A stretch of DNA of 25,000 nt from Cochliopodium minus (GCA_024220525.1 JAMYWO010000232.1:5295-30294), one strand, 5' to 3'. Counted from the stretch's first letter, positions 9,102 through 19,243 are shown. The notes: a model not told the origin generated them from the sequence alone. Program-made: numbers and translations.

Positions 9102-11272
9102 ATGAAAAAGAAAGTAACAGGATCAAAGGCGATACTTGTATGGGCAAAAAGGGAAACACAAGATTACCCTGATGTACATTTATTCGATCTATGTGCATCG
9201 TGGGTGAATGGATTGGCATTATGTGCATTGATGCATACATATGCAGGAGATGAATATATATCATATGTATAATCAAAAATGATACTCGATTTATAAATAA
9301 TATAAAATATTTTGTTCACTAAAATATTATATAATAAAATATTCCCTTATAATTAAAACATAATGATCATCTTAAACGTGAATTATTCAAAATAGGATGA
9401 TTTGAAAGCAGATGATGAAGAAGATTATAAATATAATTTGGAGCTCGCATTCCAGGTGGCAGAGAACAATTTCAAAATATTCAGATTATTGGATGTGGAA
9501 GATATGTTGATGAAACCACGTCCTGATGAGAAGAGTGTACAAACATATTTGGCAAGGTGAAAAAAAATAATATTTAATTTTCACTTAAAATTTCTTAAAT
9601 AAAATAATATTTTCAAAACAGTGTTTATAATGCTTTGAAAACGAAACCAAAGAAATCTACGCCGATAGGACTTAAAAAATACAAAGTGATGTTGGAAGAG
9701 AGGAAGAAACAAGAGGAATTGGAGAAATTGGTGTGTGGATTCTGCCACATGGCGATCCCAAAAGAAAAGAAGGATGTAGTGGAATTATCACATCTGAATT
9801 TCCACGAGAAATGTTTCCATTGCTACGATTGTAGAAAGAAATTGGATGATGAATTTTGCGAGTATGAAAAGATGCCCTTCTGCATGAAATGTGGTCAAAA
9901 GGCAATGGAAGAGAATCTTCAGGTGAATCGTAAAAAGTTTGCAAGATCCAACAGCACAAGCACACAAATAGGAGAAAAAGAAGATAGAGGACATACACAT
10001 CAGTTCAACAAGTTGTTGATGGGAAAGTCGACGAGTGATCTGTTCAGAGATGTGGAAAAGGAGATGAATACACCTCCTCCTGAAAAAAAACTTCCGCCAA
10101 CAAAAACAGTAGCAAGCAAATTTCAAACACTTACTCAACCTAAAGAGACCAAACCCAAGGAGAGTAACCCTGTAAAGAGGAATTTCAAACTCACAAGAAA
10201 ACTTTCTATGTTCATGCCTGGTGAAGAAGATGACACTCCCATCAACCCAATCAATACAATGTCTCTCAAGGAGTTTGCACAAAACTACGACACAAAGACT
10301 AAAGAAACTAAAGAGACCAAACCAAAGGAGACCAGGCCTAAAGTCACAAAAACTACACAGTCTCCGCTTGGTTCTTCCACCAAACTAGTTAACAGTGAAG
10401 CTCCTCCTAAGAAAACTCCTTCTGTAGAGAAACCTTCTCTCACAAGAGGTGACAAATTGAACACCTCAATCACCAATCTCAATTCCATGCTTGATTTCAT
10501 GATGACTCCAAAGTCTGGAGGAGATAATCCAAAGAGCACCTCTATGTTAGATGTTCTTGTAACTCCTAGAAGATCTCCTACTTCTGAAACCAAAGAAATT
10601 CCCAATGAAGAAGTTCAAAAGACTGAGTCTAAACCTGAAATCAAAGAAACTCCCATACAAACTCCTACAGAAACAACTACAACAACTTCAACAGAAAATA
10701 AAACAGAAACACCTACGAGAACTTCTACCAAAACAGAAACACCTACGACAACAACAGAAACCAAAACAGAAACACCTACGAGAACTTCCACAGAAACAAA
10801 AACTCCAACAAGAACTTCATCTGAAAATAAAACGGAAACACCTACAATAACTTCAACAGAAACTACTCAAAGTAATGACCTCAATAGTTCTACTCCTATC
10901 AAGAAAAAAATCAAAACCCCTAACTGTCCTTCTTGTAAAATCCCTCTCGACATTGACGGTGAGAAGTTCAAGTGCACTTCTTGCGGGAAGACCATGAAGA
11001 GAAAAGCCAGCTCCAATTTGAATTCTTCCACTGATCTCAACAGCCCCTCTTCTTCTCCCATTTTGATTTCTTCCCCCAGCTTGAATTCTTCTTCTCCTCT
11101 TACTAGATTGTCCGATTTGGGTTCTTCTGAGTTGAAGAGAAACAGTTCCAGTTCTGATATCAAAAAGACTATCAAGATCCCAAATTGTCCTTCTTGTAAG
11201 GTCAAGTTGAATATTGAGGGCGAGAAGTTCAAGTGTCCTACTTGTTCAAAGACTTTCAACAGGAAAAACTAA
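9102..11272 (+). CDS. CH-LIM protein with two C-terminal zinc-ribbon-like modules
   Basis: Likely actin-cytoskeleton adaptor. Exons 9102-9266, 9396-9556, 9622-11272; phases 0 and 2 close to 658 aa. A single calponin-homology domain spans about residues 6-107 (KAILVWAKRE, CASWVNGLALCALMH, then AFQVAENNFKIFRLLDVEDM in exon 2). A LIM domain starts at Cys147 with all eight ligands: C-x2-C, H-x2-C (HEKC), C-x2-C (CFHC), C-x2-C (CYDC) and a final CMKC. A long Ser/Thr/Pro/Lys linker follows, with imperfect ETKTETPTRTS repeats (about 10660-10865). The protein ends with two related modules, PNCPSCK...GEKFKC-x2-C, at about 10910-11010 and 11180-11262, each a CxxC pair resembling a zinc ribbon. CH followed by LIM also occurs in MICAL-like proteins; no monooxygenase is present here. 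Confidence 0.88.
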
Positions 11273-11817
11273 TCTTTTTTTTTAATTTTTATTTTGTTGA
11301 GATAGACAGAACTTTTGTTGTAGCAATGATTACTTTTCAATTAAATGAGGGAAAAAAATTTTTTTTTTTGTCAAAAAAAAAACTAAACCAAATTATTTTT
11401 TAAAATTCTTTTAAATTCTTTTAATTCTTCCAAAAGAAAATTATTCTTCTTGATAGTTTATCCTTTGTTAAAAAATTAAAATAAAAATAAATTATCAAAA
11501 TAAAATATTAATAAAAAATAAATTAAAAAATAAAAATCAAGAGGTTTTTGGAATCTTTTGAACTTTGTTTAAATCAAAAATTTTCATTTTATTCAAAGAT
11601 CATTAGTAAGAGAAAGCTTTCTTTCCAAAATATTATTTTTCGTTTTTTAAAATTATACGAATTGAACAAATATTCAAAAAATTATTGAAACGAACATGAT
11701 CCAAAGAGAAGCTATCTTTTTTGAATAATTTCAGCATTCAAATTTATTTTTTTTTGCTGAAAATAAAATAATCAAAAAAAAAATAATAAAAAATTGAAAA
11801 TAAATTCTTAAAAGGAA
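11273..11817. other. Intergenic region, no gene seen
   Basis: A 545-bp AT-rich spacer between two plus-strand genes. No open frame, RNA gene or long repeat is visible. The only notable site is the palindromic 14-mer at 11610-11623. Confidence 0.5.
11610..11623. promoter_or_regulatory. Palindromic upstream motif GAGAAAGCTTTCTT (copy 2)
   Basis: Second exact copy of the 14-mer seen at 9041-9054, here about 195 bp upstream of the two-TM protein gene. Both sites are in upstream spacers and on the same strand relative to their gene. Function is not known. Confidence 0.3.
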
Positions 11818-13148
11818 ATGAGCAATGACGATAATCTCCCTGAATTGGTGGATCCAATACAAACCCAAACATACCATCCTCCAATGGATTTCACCATCAA
11901 AAGAAGATCCAACATCAAACCTGTCTTATATTTTCTTCTCCCATGTTTGTTGATCAATTTCTTCATCATCCTCCTTTCTGTTACAGGATCCATAAGTGAG
12001 ATTCCAAGTTATGTGTACATCTTATTTTTGATTTTTGGAGGATTGAATTATTATTTCATCAATTTGATCAGGAAGACCCCATTTTCCATCTCTGTATTCT
12101 CCTTCCAAAATCTTATTCTAATTGGTTATGAACAGGTAAAGAAAAATAAAAAGTGAGAAAATATTTGAAAAATAATAGACATGTCCAAAATTTACAACTT
12201 TGTTAGCGGATATAAATTAATTGCTAACAAAATTTAAACTGTTGTAAAATTTTGAACATCTCTAGAAAAATAAAATATAAATCTCAAAATATATCAATGT
12301 ATTTGCAGATCCTATATCTATAATTATTATTAAAGCCATTATTTTAAAATGATCATAAAATTAACCATATATGAAAAATTCAATCATATTTATTTGTTCC
12401 GTAAAGTAAATATTTGAAGATGAACAAAGAGCATTATTCCAATACTCTTTCCATATCAAATCATAAAATTAAAAATTTAAATAGACACGTCTATTTTTTC
12501 AAATAATATTATTTGATTGTACATATCTCATGAATACATCAAACAAGAATCATTTATCATCTATTTGATCCCCAAATATTTTCTTATAAAGATCCATTCT
12601 TTAAATATAGAAATTATGTGCAACAATATAAAAAAAAATTTTTTTCAAAAATGATAAAAAACTTTTTTTTGTGAAGAGAAACTTTAAATTTTTTACTTTT
12701 CATCCATTAAACTTTTTTTTTTTCAAAACAATTTTTTTTCTTCTAAAAACAGATTCCAGTATTTTCAAGAGTGAGAGAAAGATTCACCTTGGGAGATTTG
12801 AAAGATGTATATTTCCAAATGAGCAAACTAGGAGACTCAAGCCAAGTGGGTTCCACTGTAGGGTTTCTCGTCTTAGAAATGAAGGGGAGAAGTGATCTCG
12901 TTAAAATCAAAATGGTTCAAACCCAAGGCTTCCTTTCTATGTTTGACGGTTGCTTTAATTTTGAAGGTAAAAATTTTTTTATTAACAAAACTTTATTTTT
13001 TTATTAAATTTTTTTTTTTTTAAAAGGAAAATTTGATCAAAAGATCGCTCAAGAAGAAAAGATCCTTCAAATGTTGCATTATAGAAACAAGGATGCTATT
13101 CCTAAAGCTTTGCGTTTTGTTGAGGGTACTGATGGCTTGTTGATTTAA
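11818..13148 (+). CDS. Unrecognised two-TM membrane protein
   Basis: Exons 11818-12135, 12753-12966, 13027-13148; phases 0 and 1 close to 217 aa ending TAA. I do not recognise the family. A hydrophilic N-terminus (about 38 aa, with PELVDP and YHPP) is followed by two membrane segments, LYFLLPCLLINFFIILLSV and YVYILFLIFGGLNYYFINLI, with a short loop between them. The remaining roughly 110 residues are a soluble, beta-rich-looking domain (RFTLGDLKDVYFQMSKL, GSTVGFLVLEMKGRSDLVKI, GFLSMFDGCFNFEGKF) and a short helix. Both termini may face the cytosol. The 617-bp first intron is the longest fully defined one in the window and carries an inverted-repeat element and a decayed-looking antisense reading frame. 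Splicing is supported by matching phases and GT/AG sites, not by homology. Confidence 0.7.
12177..12263. repeat. Imperfect inverted repeat in an intron (MITE-like)
   Basis: Left arm about 12177-12207 and right arm about 12223-12263 pair as AGACATGTCCAAAATTT...TTTGTTAGC against the reverse complement of GCTAACAAAATTT...AAATTTTGAACATCTCT, with an extra 8-9 bp in the right arm and a 15-bp loop. The segment TTTGTTAGCGGATATAAATT (12199-12218) recurs with one mismatch at 13836-13855 in an intron of the next gene. It may be a short non-autonomous transposon remnant or a structured intronic RNA. Confidence 0.5.
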
Positions 13149-13507
13149 TCTTTTTTTTTTTTTTGGAAATTCTTCCCGCCATCTTTTTCCATTGAATTGT
13201 TTTTCAAAAAAAAAAAAAATAAAAAAAATTTATTTAAATAATATTTTTGTACTTGCAAAGTTATATTGTTCAAAAATTTCTATTTATTCAAGAATTAGTA
13301 TTTAAACTCCAATGTTAGTTGAATTTTATAAAAAACGATCTTTCTCCTTTTCTTAGTCAGGTTATCAAATGCAATTATTAAACAGAGATAATTAACAAAA
13401 GAAGATCCTTTTCAATGGATTAAATTCTTTTGAACTATTTGAACTAGATTCTCAATCCTTCAAAACTTTAGAGTTTGTTTCTATCAAAAAAAAATAAAAA
13501 TAAAAAA
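13149..13507. other. Intergenic region, no gene seen
   Basis: A 359-bp AT-rich spacer between two plus-strand genes. A leading TTG-started extension of the next ORF reaches 13475, but the first ATG is at 13508. Nothing else is supportable. Confidence 0.45.
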
Positions 13508-15794
13508 ATGTTGGATTTAGGGATTGATTTCAACAATTTTTTCCTTGTTTTGAATTTAATTTGTATTGTTTATTTGTGTTTTAGATGGTATATTTACGAT
13601 GATGGATCTTTTCATCAGAGTGCAATAAAGAAAGTGGGATGGAATTATGATCTCATGAAAGAAATGATAGATAAGGAGGGAATTGAGATACCTGCCATCT
13701 TTGTCAATCTGGAGATATTCGATAATAATGTGAGGATATTTTCAAAGATGGCAAAAAGATTTTCCAAAACAATAAGAATAGGTAAGTTAAAGGATTAAGA
13801 AATTATAATTCGAGAATATGTCATTGTATAAAGATTTTGTTAGCGGATATTAATTTTTTATTTATTTTTATATGCACATTTATACTCAACAATATTGTAT
13901 CAGTTATTTTTTATTTTGATTTGATAGGAACAAAGAGCATAAGAAATCCCTACTTGATCAAGAGAGTGATGGAGATAGGAGGAGAATCCATCAAAGGGCT
14001 GATGTGTTATTCCGTGAATGAAGCAAAGTTTTTGAATGAAACAATGAAAGTAGAAGATATCTTCATTGCATATCCAACACTCCAAAAATCAGGTTAATTT
14101 AAAAAAAATTTTTAAATAAAAAAAATAAAAATAAGACACAAAATAAAAAATAAAAAATAATATTTTAATCTTGTAATTTAAAAGAAATCAAAACTCTTTG
14201 TGAAATGAGAACGAACGGAATTAATGTTACAATAGCGGTTGATAGCAAATTCCATTTGGATTTAATCTCAGAAGTGTCAAAAGAGATGAAAATGAGTATA
14301 AAGAACTTTTTGATTTTTGATTTTTGATTTTGATGATTTTATTTATTTTTTATTTTTTATTTTGATGATTTTATTTATTTTTTATTTTTTATTTTTTATT
14401 TTTTATTTTTTATTTTTTATTTTTTATTTTTTATTTTTTATTTTTTGACAGAAGAGAATTGCAAGATTTTAGTTGCTATTGATGTGGACGTTTCTTTGAG
14501 GATTTTTGGATTACACATAGGAGTTATGAGGTCTCCAATTAGAGATATCAATAAGTTTAAAGAATTTTTAAAATTGTTGGAAAATTATGAGGAAGGCATT
14601 CAATTAAATGGTGTCATGGTAAATAAAAAATGAAAAAATAAATTAAGAAGTAAAATAATAAGTAAAAAAAAATAAAAATAAAAAATAAAAAATAAAAATC
14701 AATTAAAATAATTAAATTAAAAAATAAAAAAATGAAATAAAAATAAAATAAAAATAAAAAATAAAAAATAAAAATAAAAAAAATCAAAAAAATCAGATTA
14801 AAAGTAAATTAAAAATTTAAATTAATTGTAAAAAAAAAAGACTTATGACGCACAAATCGCAGGGTTTGGAAGAATTTTCAAAAAATAAATTATAATTAAA
14901 TTTAATTTTAGTTTATAAAAGACTTGGTGATAAAAACCCTAGAAACAAAATAATGAATCAAGTGCACAAACTTGTAAAAAAGATTTCCATTCCCTCTGTT
15001 CAAAAAAAGAGAAAAGAAATTATGGATTTCATTAAAACTACCAAACATTACAAAAATATTCTCATCAATTCTGGTTTTTACAATGGAGGAGGAACTGGAA
15101 GTGCAAATGTATTTCGATTATTGAATCTTTTTTTCATTTAAACTTATTTTTTAAATTCAATTTAAAAGTTATCTTGTTCTGATCCTAATTTAAATGGTGA
15201 AAAGATTTTATTTTTTCCTTATTTTTTCCTTTTAAAATTATTTTTTTTTAAATTTAAAAGAAATTGCTGTTGGGAGGTCATAAAATAAAAAAATAAAAAA
15301 GTTTTTTTTAAAAATTTTTTTAAATTTATTTTTAATTTTAGTGGATTTCTTCAATCACATATTTTCGATTATTACGAAGACAACAAAATAGAGAGTGGAG
15401 CTTTTGTCATGGCTCTCCCCACTTGCAGATCCCCACAAAAAGATGTTTTGGTTTGTAAGAGTGGAGGGTTTATAGCAAGTGGTCAAATTTCAAATGATAA
15501 AAATCCGGTAAATTTTTTTTTTTATTTTTATTATTAAAATATTTTTATTTTATAAAGAAAATGTTTCTCCCTTCTCATGGTAAAACTTTCCCTAATGAAG
15601 GTTTTGGTGAAGTTCAAACACCCATTCAATTTCCCAAAAATAACAATTTGAAAAATGGAGATCCAGTATTCTTCAGACCATCCAAAAGTGGTGAAATTTC
15701 TGAACATTTTAACGAGTACCACATCATTGGAGGGGATTATCAACTAATAGGAAAAGAAAAGACATACAGAGGAAATGGAAAAGTTTTTTACTAA
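13508..15794 (+). CDS. Alanine-racemase-fold PLP enzyme (amino acid deaminase/aldolase-like)
   Basis: Probable type III PLP enzyme, related to D-threonine aldolase and D-serine dehydratase. Ten exons: 13508-13781, 13928-14092, 14185-14295, 14452-14618, 14841-14863, 14922-15108, 15169-15196, 15261-15276, 15342-15507, 15558-15794. All phases agree, giving 457 aa. An N-terminal hydrophobic stretch (about 11-30) suggests a membrane anchor. Then IEIPAIFVNLEIFDNNV, IRIGTKSIRNPYLI with the PLP lysine at Lys94, IKGLMCYSVNEAKFL, DIFIAYPT, VDVSLRIFGLHIGVMRSPI, YDAQIAGLGDKNP, NSGFYNGGGTGS, and a C-terminal GDPVFFRPSKSGEISEHFNE. The amino acid deaminase/aldolase subfamily has this same K-A/S-G-E-x-C/S-E ending; the His-x-Cys zinc ligands of D-threonine aldolases are absent. 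Exons of 23, 28 and 16 nt are needed to keep the conserved block intact. Confidence 0.85.
13836..13855 (+). repeat. Second copy of the TTTGTTAGCGGATAT element
   Basis: TTTGTTAGCGGATATTAATT in the first intron (13782-13927) of the PLP enzyme gene matches 12199-12218 at 19 of 20 positions. The AGCGG core is unusual for these otherwise nearly pure A/T introns. Here the pairing arm seen in the first copy is missing. Confidence 0.5.
14332..14446 (+). repeat. (TTTTTTA)n array with a 31-bp direct duplication, in an intron
   Basis: Inside intron 3 (14296-14451) of the PLP enzyme gene. A roughly 31-bp unit beginning GATGATTTTATTTATTTTTT is repeated in direct order, and the second copy runs into about ten heptamers that end against the acceptor TTGACAG. 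The array forms the pyrimidine tract of this intron. Confidence 0.75.
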
Positions 15795-15860
15795 AAAAAA
15801 ACAGTTTAAAAATAAAAATTAAATAAACTTTTTTTGGGAATTTTTTTTTTTTGATGTTTT
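15795..15860. other. Convergent 3' spacer
   Basis: Only 66 bp separate the stop codon of the PLP enzyme gene (plus) from that of the Asn-rich gene (minus). The transcripts' 3' ends probably overlap. Confidence 0.5.
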
Positions 15861-18543
15861 TTAATAGATAATTTTTTGAAGGAATGGCAATTGGATAACT
15901 ATGAAATTATCGCTTTTGAAAATCTCTACAAGTTTGAAATCAAAAATAGAAAGATCAGGAGTAATCAAAAGCCTAGAAGAATCATTTTTAGCGCCCAAAT
16001 TACCAACAACAATAAAAGAATTAGGATTAGATTTGATTTGAATTTGAATTGAAATAGAATTGGTTTGTTTGTCAATAGAAATGTTCGTGTTTAACATGAA
16101 AGAGGATATTTTGATTTCCAAAATTCTCGACACGTTGTCGTTTGACACCGATATCGGCGGACATCCCATTGTTCGATAATATGATATCAATGCCAATTTT
16201 TGATAATGATAAACAGTTTCATAATCCAATAAAAGATTGTTCTAAATAAAAAAATAAAAAAAATAAGAAAAGACAAAAAATAAAAATAAAAATCAAAAAA
16301 TAAAATAATAAAATAAACAAAAAAAATTTTTTACGATATTCGAATTCAAGTTATTTGTTGGCAACCCAGGATTGGAAGATGATAAATTGATTGGAAAATT
16401 AGAATTTGACGATGACAAATTCGTATTTGATCCCAAATTAGAGGGGGACTATTCAAAAAATAAATTAAAAATAAAAATATTTTTTGAAAATAAAAAATTT
16501 AAATAAATTTAAAAATAATTATAAAAATAAAATATTTTTTTTTTTACTTTAAATTTGGATTGGTGTTGAAACGGTCTTGATTGAACATCCCGGGTCCTCT
16601 TGTGAAAGTGGAAAAATGGTTGGTTGTAAATTGAAGGGTTGAAGGATGATCTATCGGAAAATGAAAAATAAAAATAAAAAAATAATGAAATAAATTAAAA
16701 ATAAAAATAAAAAAATAATGAAATAAATTAAAAATAAAAATCAAAAAAATAATGAAATAAAAAATTTGAAATAAAAATTTGAAATAAAAAATTTGAAATA
16801 AAATAAAAAATGAAATAAAAATTTGAAATAAAAATTTGTAAATAAATGAAATAAAAATTTGAAATAAAATAAAAATAAAAATGAGCAAAATGAAAATAAA
16901 ATTGAAATAAAAAATTAATAAAATTTGAAATAAAATTAAAGAAAAAATAAATAAAAATTAAATAAAATTTTAATAAAAAATAAATAAAATTGAAATAAAA
17001 TTTGAAATAAAAATTTGAAATAAAATTTGAAATAAAAATTTGAAATAAAAATTTTGAAAATAAAAAATGAAATAAAATTGAAATAAAAAAATTTGAAATA
17101 AAAATTTGAAATAAAAATTTGAAATAAAAAATTTGAAATAAAAAAATTTGAAATAAAAAATAAAAAATAAAAATACCTAAAAATGGGTAGATGGAGGATC
17201 ACATTTGACGAAGAGACCAAAATAGATGGGCAAAGAAGTGGACAAGTTTGGTGTTGTTGGTGTTAATCCAGGCTTGAGTTAATGTTGTTTTCGTTGCTGT
17301 TTGAGTGATTGTTGGATTGTTGTTGAGTGAGATGTTGCTGTTGCTCAAATTAAAATTAAATTGCCTAAAAATCAATTTAAAATGAAAAATCTAAAAATAA
17401 TAAAATAATGAAATAAAATAATAAAATAATAAAAATAATAAAATAATAAAATAATAAAATAATAAAATAAAAATAAAATTTAAAATAAATAATATAAAAA
17501 ATCTGAAAATAATAGAAAACAAAATAAATTAAAATTAAAAAAAAAATAAAAACTAATAAATCAATTCAAAAATCAAATTAAAAATAAAAATAATAAAAAA
17601 ATAAAATAAATGCTAAAAATAAATAAAATATCAAAATAAAATAAAAGTAATTTATATGATTATAAAAATAAAAAAAAAGAACAGTACCCAAATTGTTGTC
17701 AGAAGAAGGAAAGTTGTTGGGATTAATACCATTGACAACAGAAAACAAATTGGAAGAAGAAGTAGAATTATTAGCAAAATGGAGATTAGTGTTGTTAGTG
17801 TTATTCAAATTATTCAGATTATTCAGATTATTGAGATTATTTAAATTATTTAAATTATTTAAATTGTTATTGTTGTTAATGTTGTTACTAATGGGGTTGT
17901 TGGTGGGGAGAGTGGAATTAAAATTGTTTGAGAAGAGATGAGAATTGGGATTGATGGGTTGATCAATGTTGGATTCGGCAAAGTGTTTGTAGGATTTTGG
18001 GTGTTTTGATTCCGTGTGGGTTTCTTCTATCTCTTCTTTCAGCCTGCTAAATTTTTTTTCAAAAAAAAAATTGAATGAAAAATAAAACACCAAAAAATAA
18101 AATAAGAAAAAATAGAAATAAAAATAAAAATAAAATAAAAAAATAATAGTTAAAAAAAATAATAAACAATGGAGAAAAAATAAAAAATAAAAATAAAAAA
18201 TGATTGAACAAAAAAAATTTAAATGATAAAAACAATTTTATTTAAATGATAAAAATAAAATTATAAAAAAAATGATAAAAATAAAATATTTTAAAAATAT
18301 GAAAAATTAATAATAAAAAATAATTAAAAAAAAAATTTTTTACCTTCTCTTTTCAATATAATCTTTTGTGAGTTCTTCACCTAAATAATTCTCGGCACAA
18401 TATTGAATAACTTGTTTCCAGTTGTTGTCAGATACAAGATGTATGGGTCTCCCACAATCACCACCAAAGAAGTACCCTTGACAACATTGTGTTGATTCTT
18501 TTCGTTCAACAAAGACTAGAACCACTGTTTGCATCGTTATCAT
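15861..18543 (-). CDS. Asn-rich protein of unknown function (LNN repeat)
   Basis: I do not recognise this protein. Well supported exons (minus): 18543-18344, 18046 (or 18043)-17688, then 16650-16548, 16448-16335 and 16241-15861 with TAA. The N-terminal exon (VVLVFVERKEST, GYFFGGDCGRPIHLV) looks like a folded domain. The second contains a Lys/Glu helix, then a tandem LNN tract (about 17800-17870). The last exon (YHYQKLALISYYRTMGCPPI, SSFMLNTNISIDKQ, FIVVGNLGAKNDSSRLL) looks like a compact beta-rich domain. The middle exon, about 17370-17177 or 17203, is coding in composition (Gln/Asn/Ser/Thr codons) but exon 2 ends in phase 1 while its open frame needs phase 2. A missed microexon or a 1-nt assembly error could explain this. 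Exon 2 begins at a tandem acceptor TTTAGCAG, so a one-residue splice choice is likely. Confidence 0.55.
16665..17165. repeat. Intronic tandem repeats (33-bp and ATTTGAAATAAAA units)
   Basis: Within the intron between the central and fourth exons of the Asn-rich gene. First come about three copies of a 33-bp unit built on TTAAAAATAAAAATAAAAAA + TAATGAAATAAA (16668-16760). Then come some twenty diverged copies of a 12-14-bp unit ATTTGAAATAAAA up to about 17160. These generate long low-complexity Phe/Ile ORFs on the minus strand that are not genes. Confidence 0.7.
17393..17470. repeat. (AAAATAAT)-type microsatellite
   Basis: A run of AAAATAATAAAATAATAAAAT units inside the intron between exon 2 and the central exon of the Asn-rich gene. 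It is simple-sequence DNA with no coding potential. Confidence 0.65.
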
Positions 18544-18872
18544 GTCTTAAAAAAAAAAAAATTAGAAAGAAATAAAAATAAAAGTAAAATATTTTCTTAG
18601 TTTTTAATGTTCCAAATTTTTTGTTCTTTTATTTCTTATTCAAACATTTATTTATCTATTTTATTTTTCATTAATTATTTTATTATTTTTTATTTTTTAA
18701 TGTTTTTATTTATTATTATTTTGTTTTATTTTTAATATTTTTAATATTTTTTATTTTCTTTTTTTTATTTTTTTTTATCAAACTTTATTTTTTTGTTTAA
18801 TTTTTATTTTAATTATTTATTGTTTTTTATTTTTTTATTTTTTATTTTTCATTTTTAGGAAATTTTTTTTAG
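18544..18872. other. AT-only spacer, no gene seen
   Basis: About 330 bp of nearly pure A/T upstream of the Asn-rich gene. It must carry that gene's promoter. Long TTTTATT-type runs fill 18600-18860; nothing else is supportable. Confidence 0.45.
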
Positions 18873-19243
18873 AGTTTTACTTGCTGCACTTGACAGTAGA
18901 GATGAACAAAGCCTTCTTGAAAGTGTGTTCTAAACTGCTCAACAGCCAACCTTGACAGAATTAAGCCCTGCTCAACAACAAGCTGATCTTCTGAGCCTGC
19001 TTGTATAAGGGAGAAACGACCTGATTGTCTTCGGTGGCACTTTGCTCATTGATCAAAGACAAGATGAGGGTTGAGATTTGAGATGCTTCTGTTGGCGTTG
19101 AAGATGGAGGGCGAGTAGCCTTCTTCTCTCCACTCTTGTCCTCTCGATGGCGGAGAAGAGGACTGGGTGGTCGGGTTTGTTGAGGTAGGACCAGTTGGAA
19201 CTTGCTCACTTCTGTTTGCGCGGTGAACACTTTGATTTCCTCT
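18873..19243 (-). other. GC-rich coding-like block, frame unresolved
   Basis: About 370 bp with far higher G+C than its surroundings, typical here of coding exons. On the minus strand all three frames are partly open. One runs EIKVFTAQTEVSKFQLVLP... to TAA at 18961 and could be a terminal exon (acceptor GAGAG|GAA at 19239) in phase with a donor at 19590. A second gives Ser/Pro-rich text, then after one TGA reads SGRFSLIQAGSEDQLVVEQG and ends at a donor-like GTAAAAC. The plus strand is also partly open (QSLLESVF, then LTELSPAQQQADLLSLL) but broken by TAA codons. It may be the 3' part of the RhoGEF gene, or an unrelated gene or pseudogene. Confidence 0.4.

Noticed and set aside
12479-12496. Short hairpin AAATAGAC-AC-GTCTATTT
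   Set aside because: Eight-bp arms in an AT-rich intron; too short to assign a function, and no T-run or RNA context makes it a terminator.
16665-17165. CRISPR-like repeat-spacer pattern
   Set aside because: Units are short, degenerate and contiguous, with no unique spacers, in a eukaryotic intron.
16544-17220. Minus-strand Phe/Ile-rich ORFs resembling multi-pass membrane proteins
   Set aside because: They are produced by the intronic ATTTGAAATAAAA tandem repeats; no Met start context or non-repeat sequence supports them.
18873-19010. Reading of the plus strand with TAA as Gln (ciliate-type code), giving LESVF-Q-TAQQPTLTELS-like text
   Set aside because: TAA and TGA both end well-defined genes in the same window, so an alternative code is not supported; kept only as part of the unresolved block.
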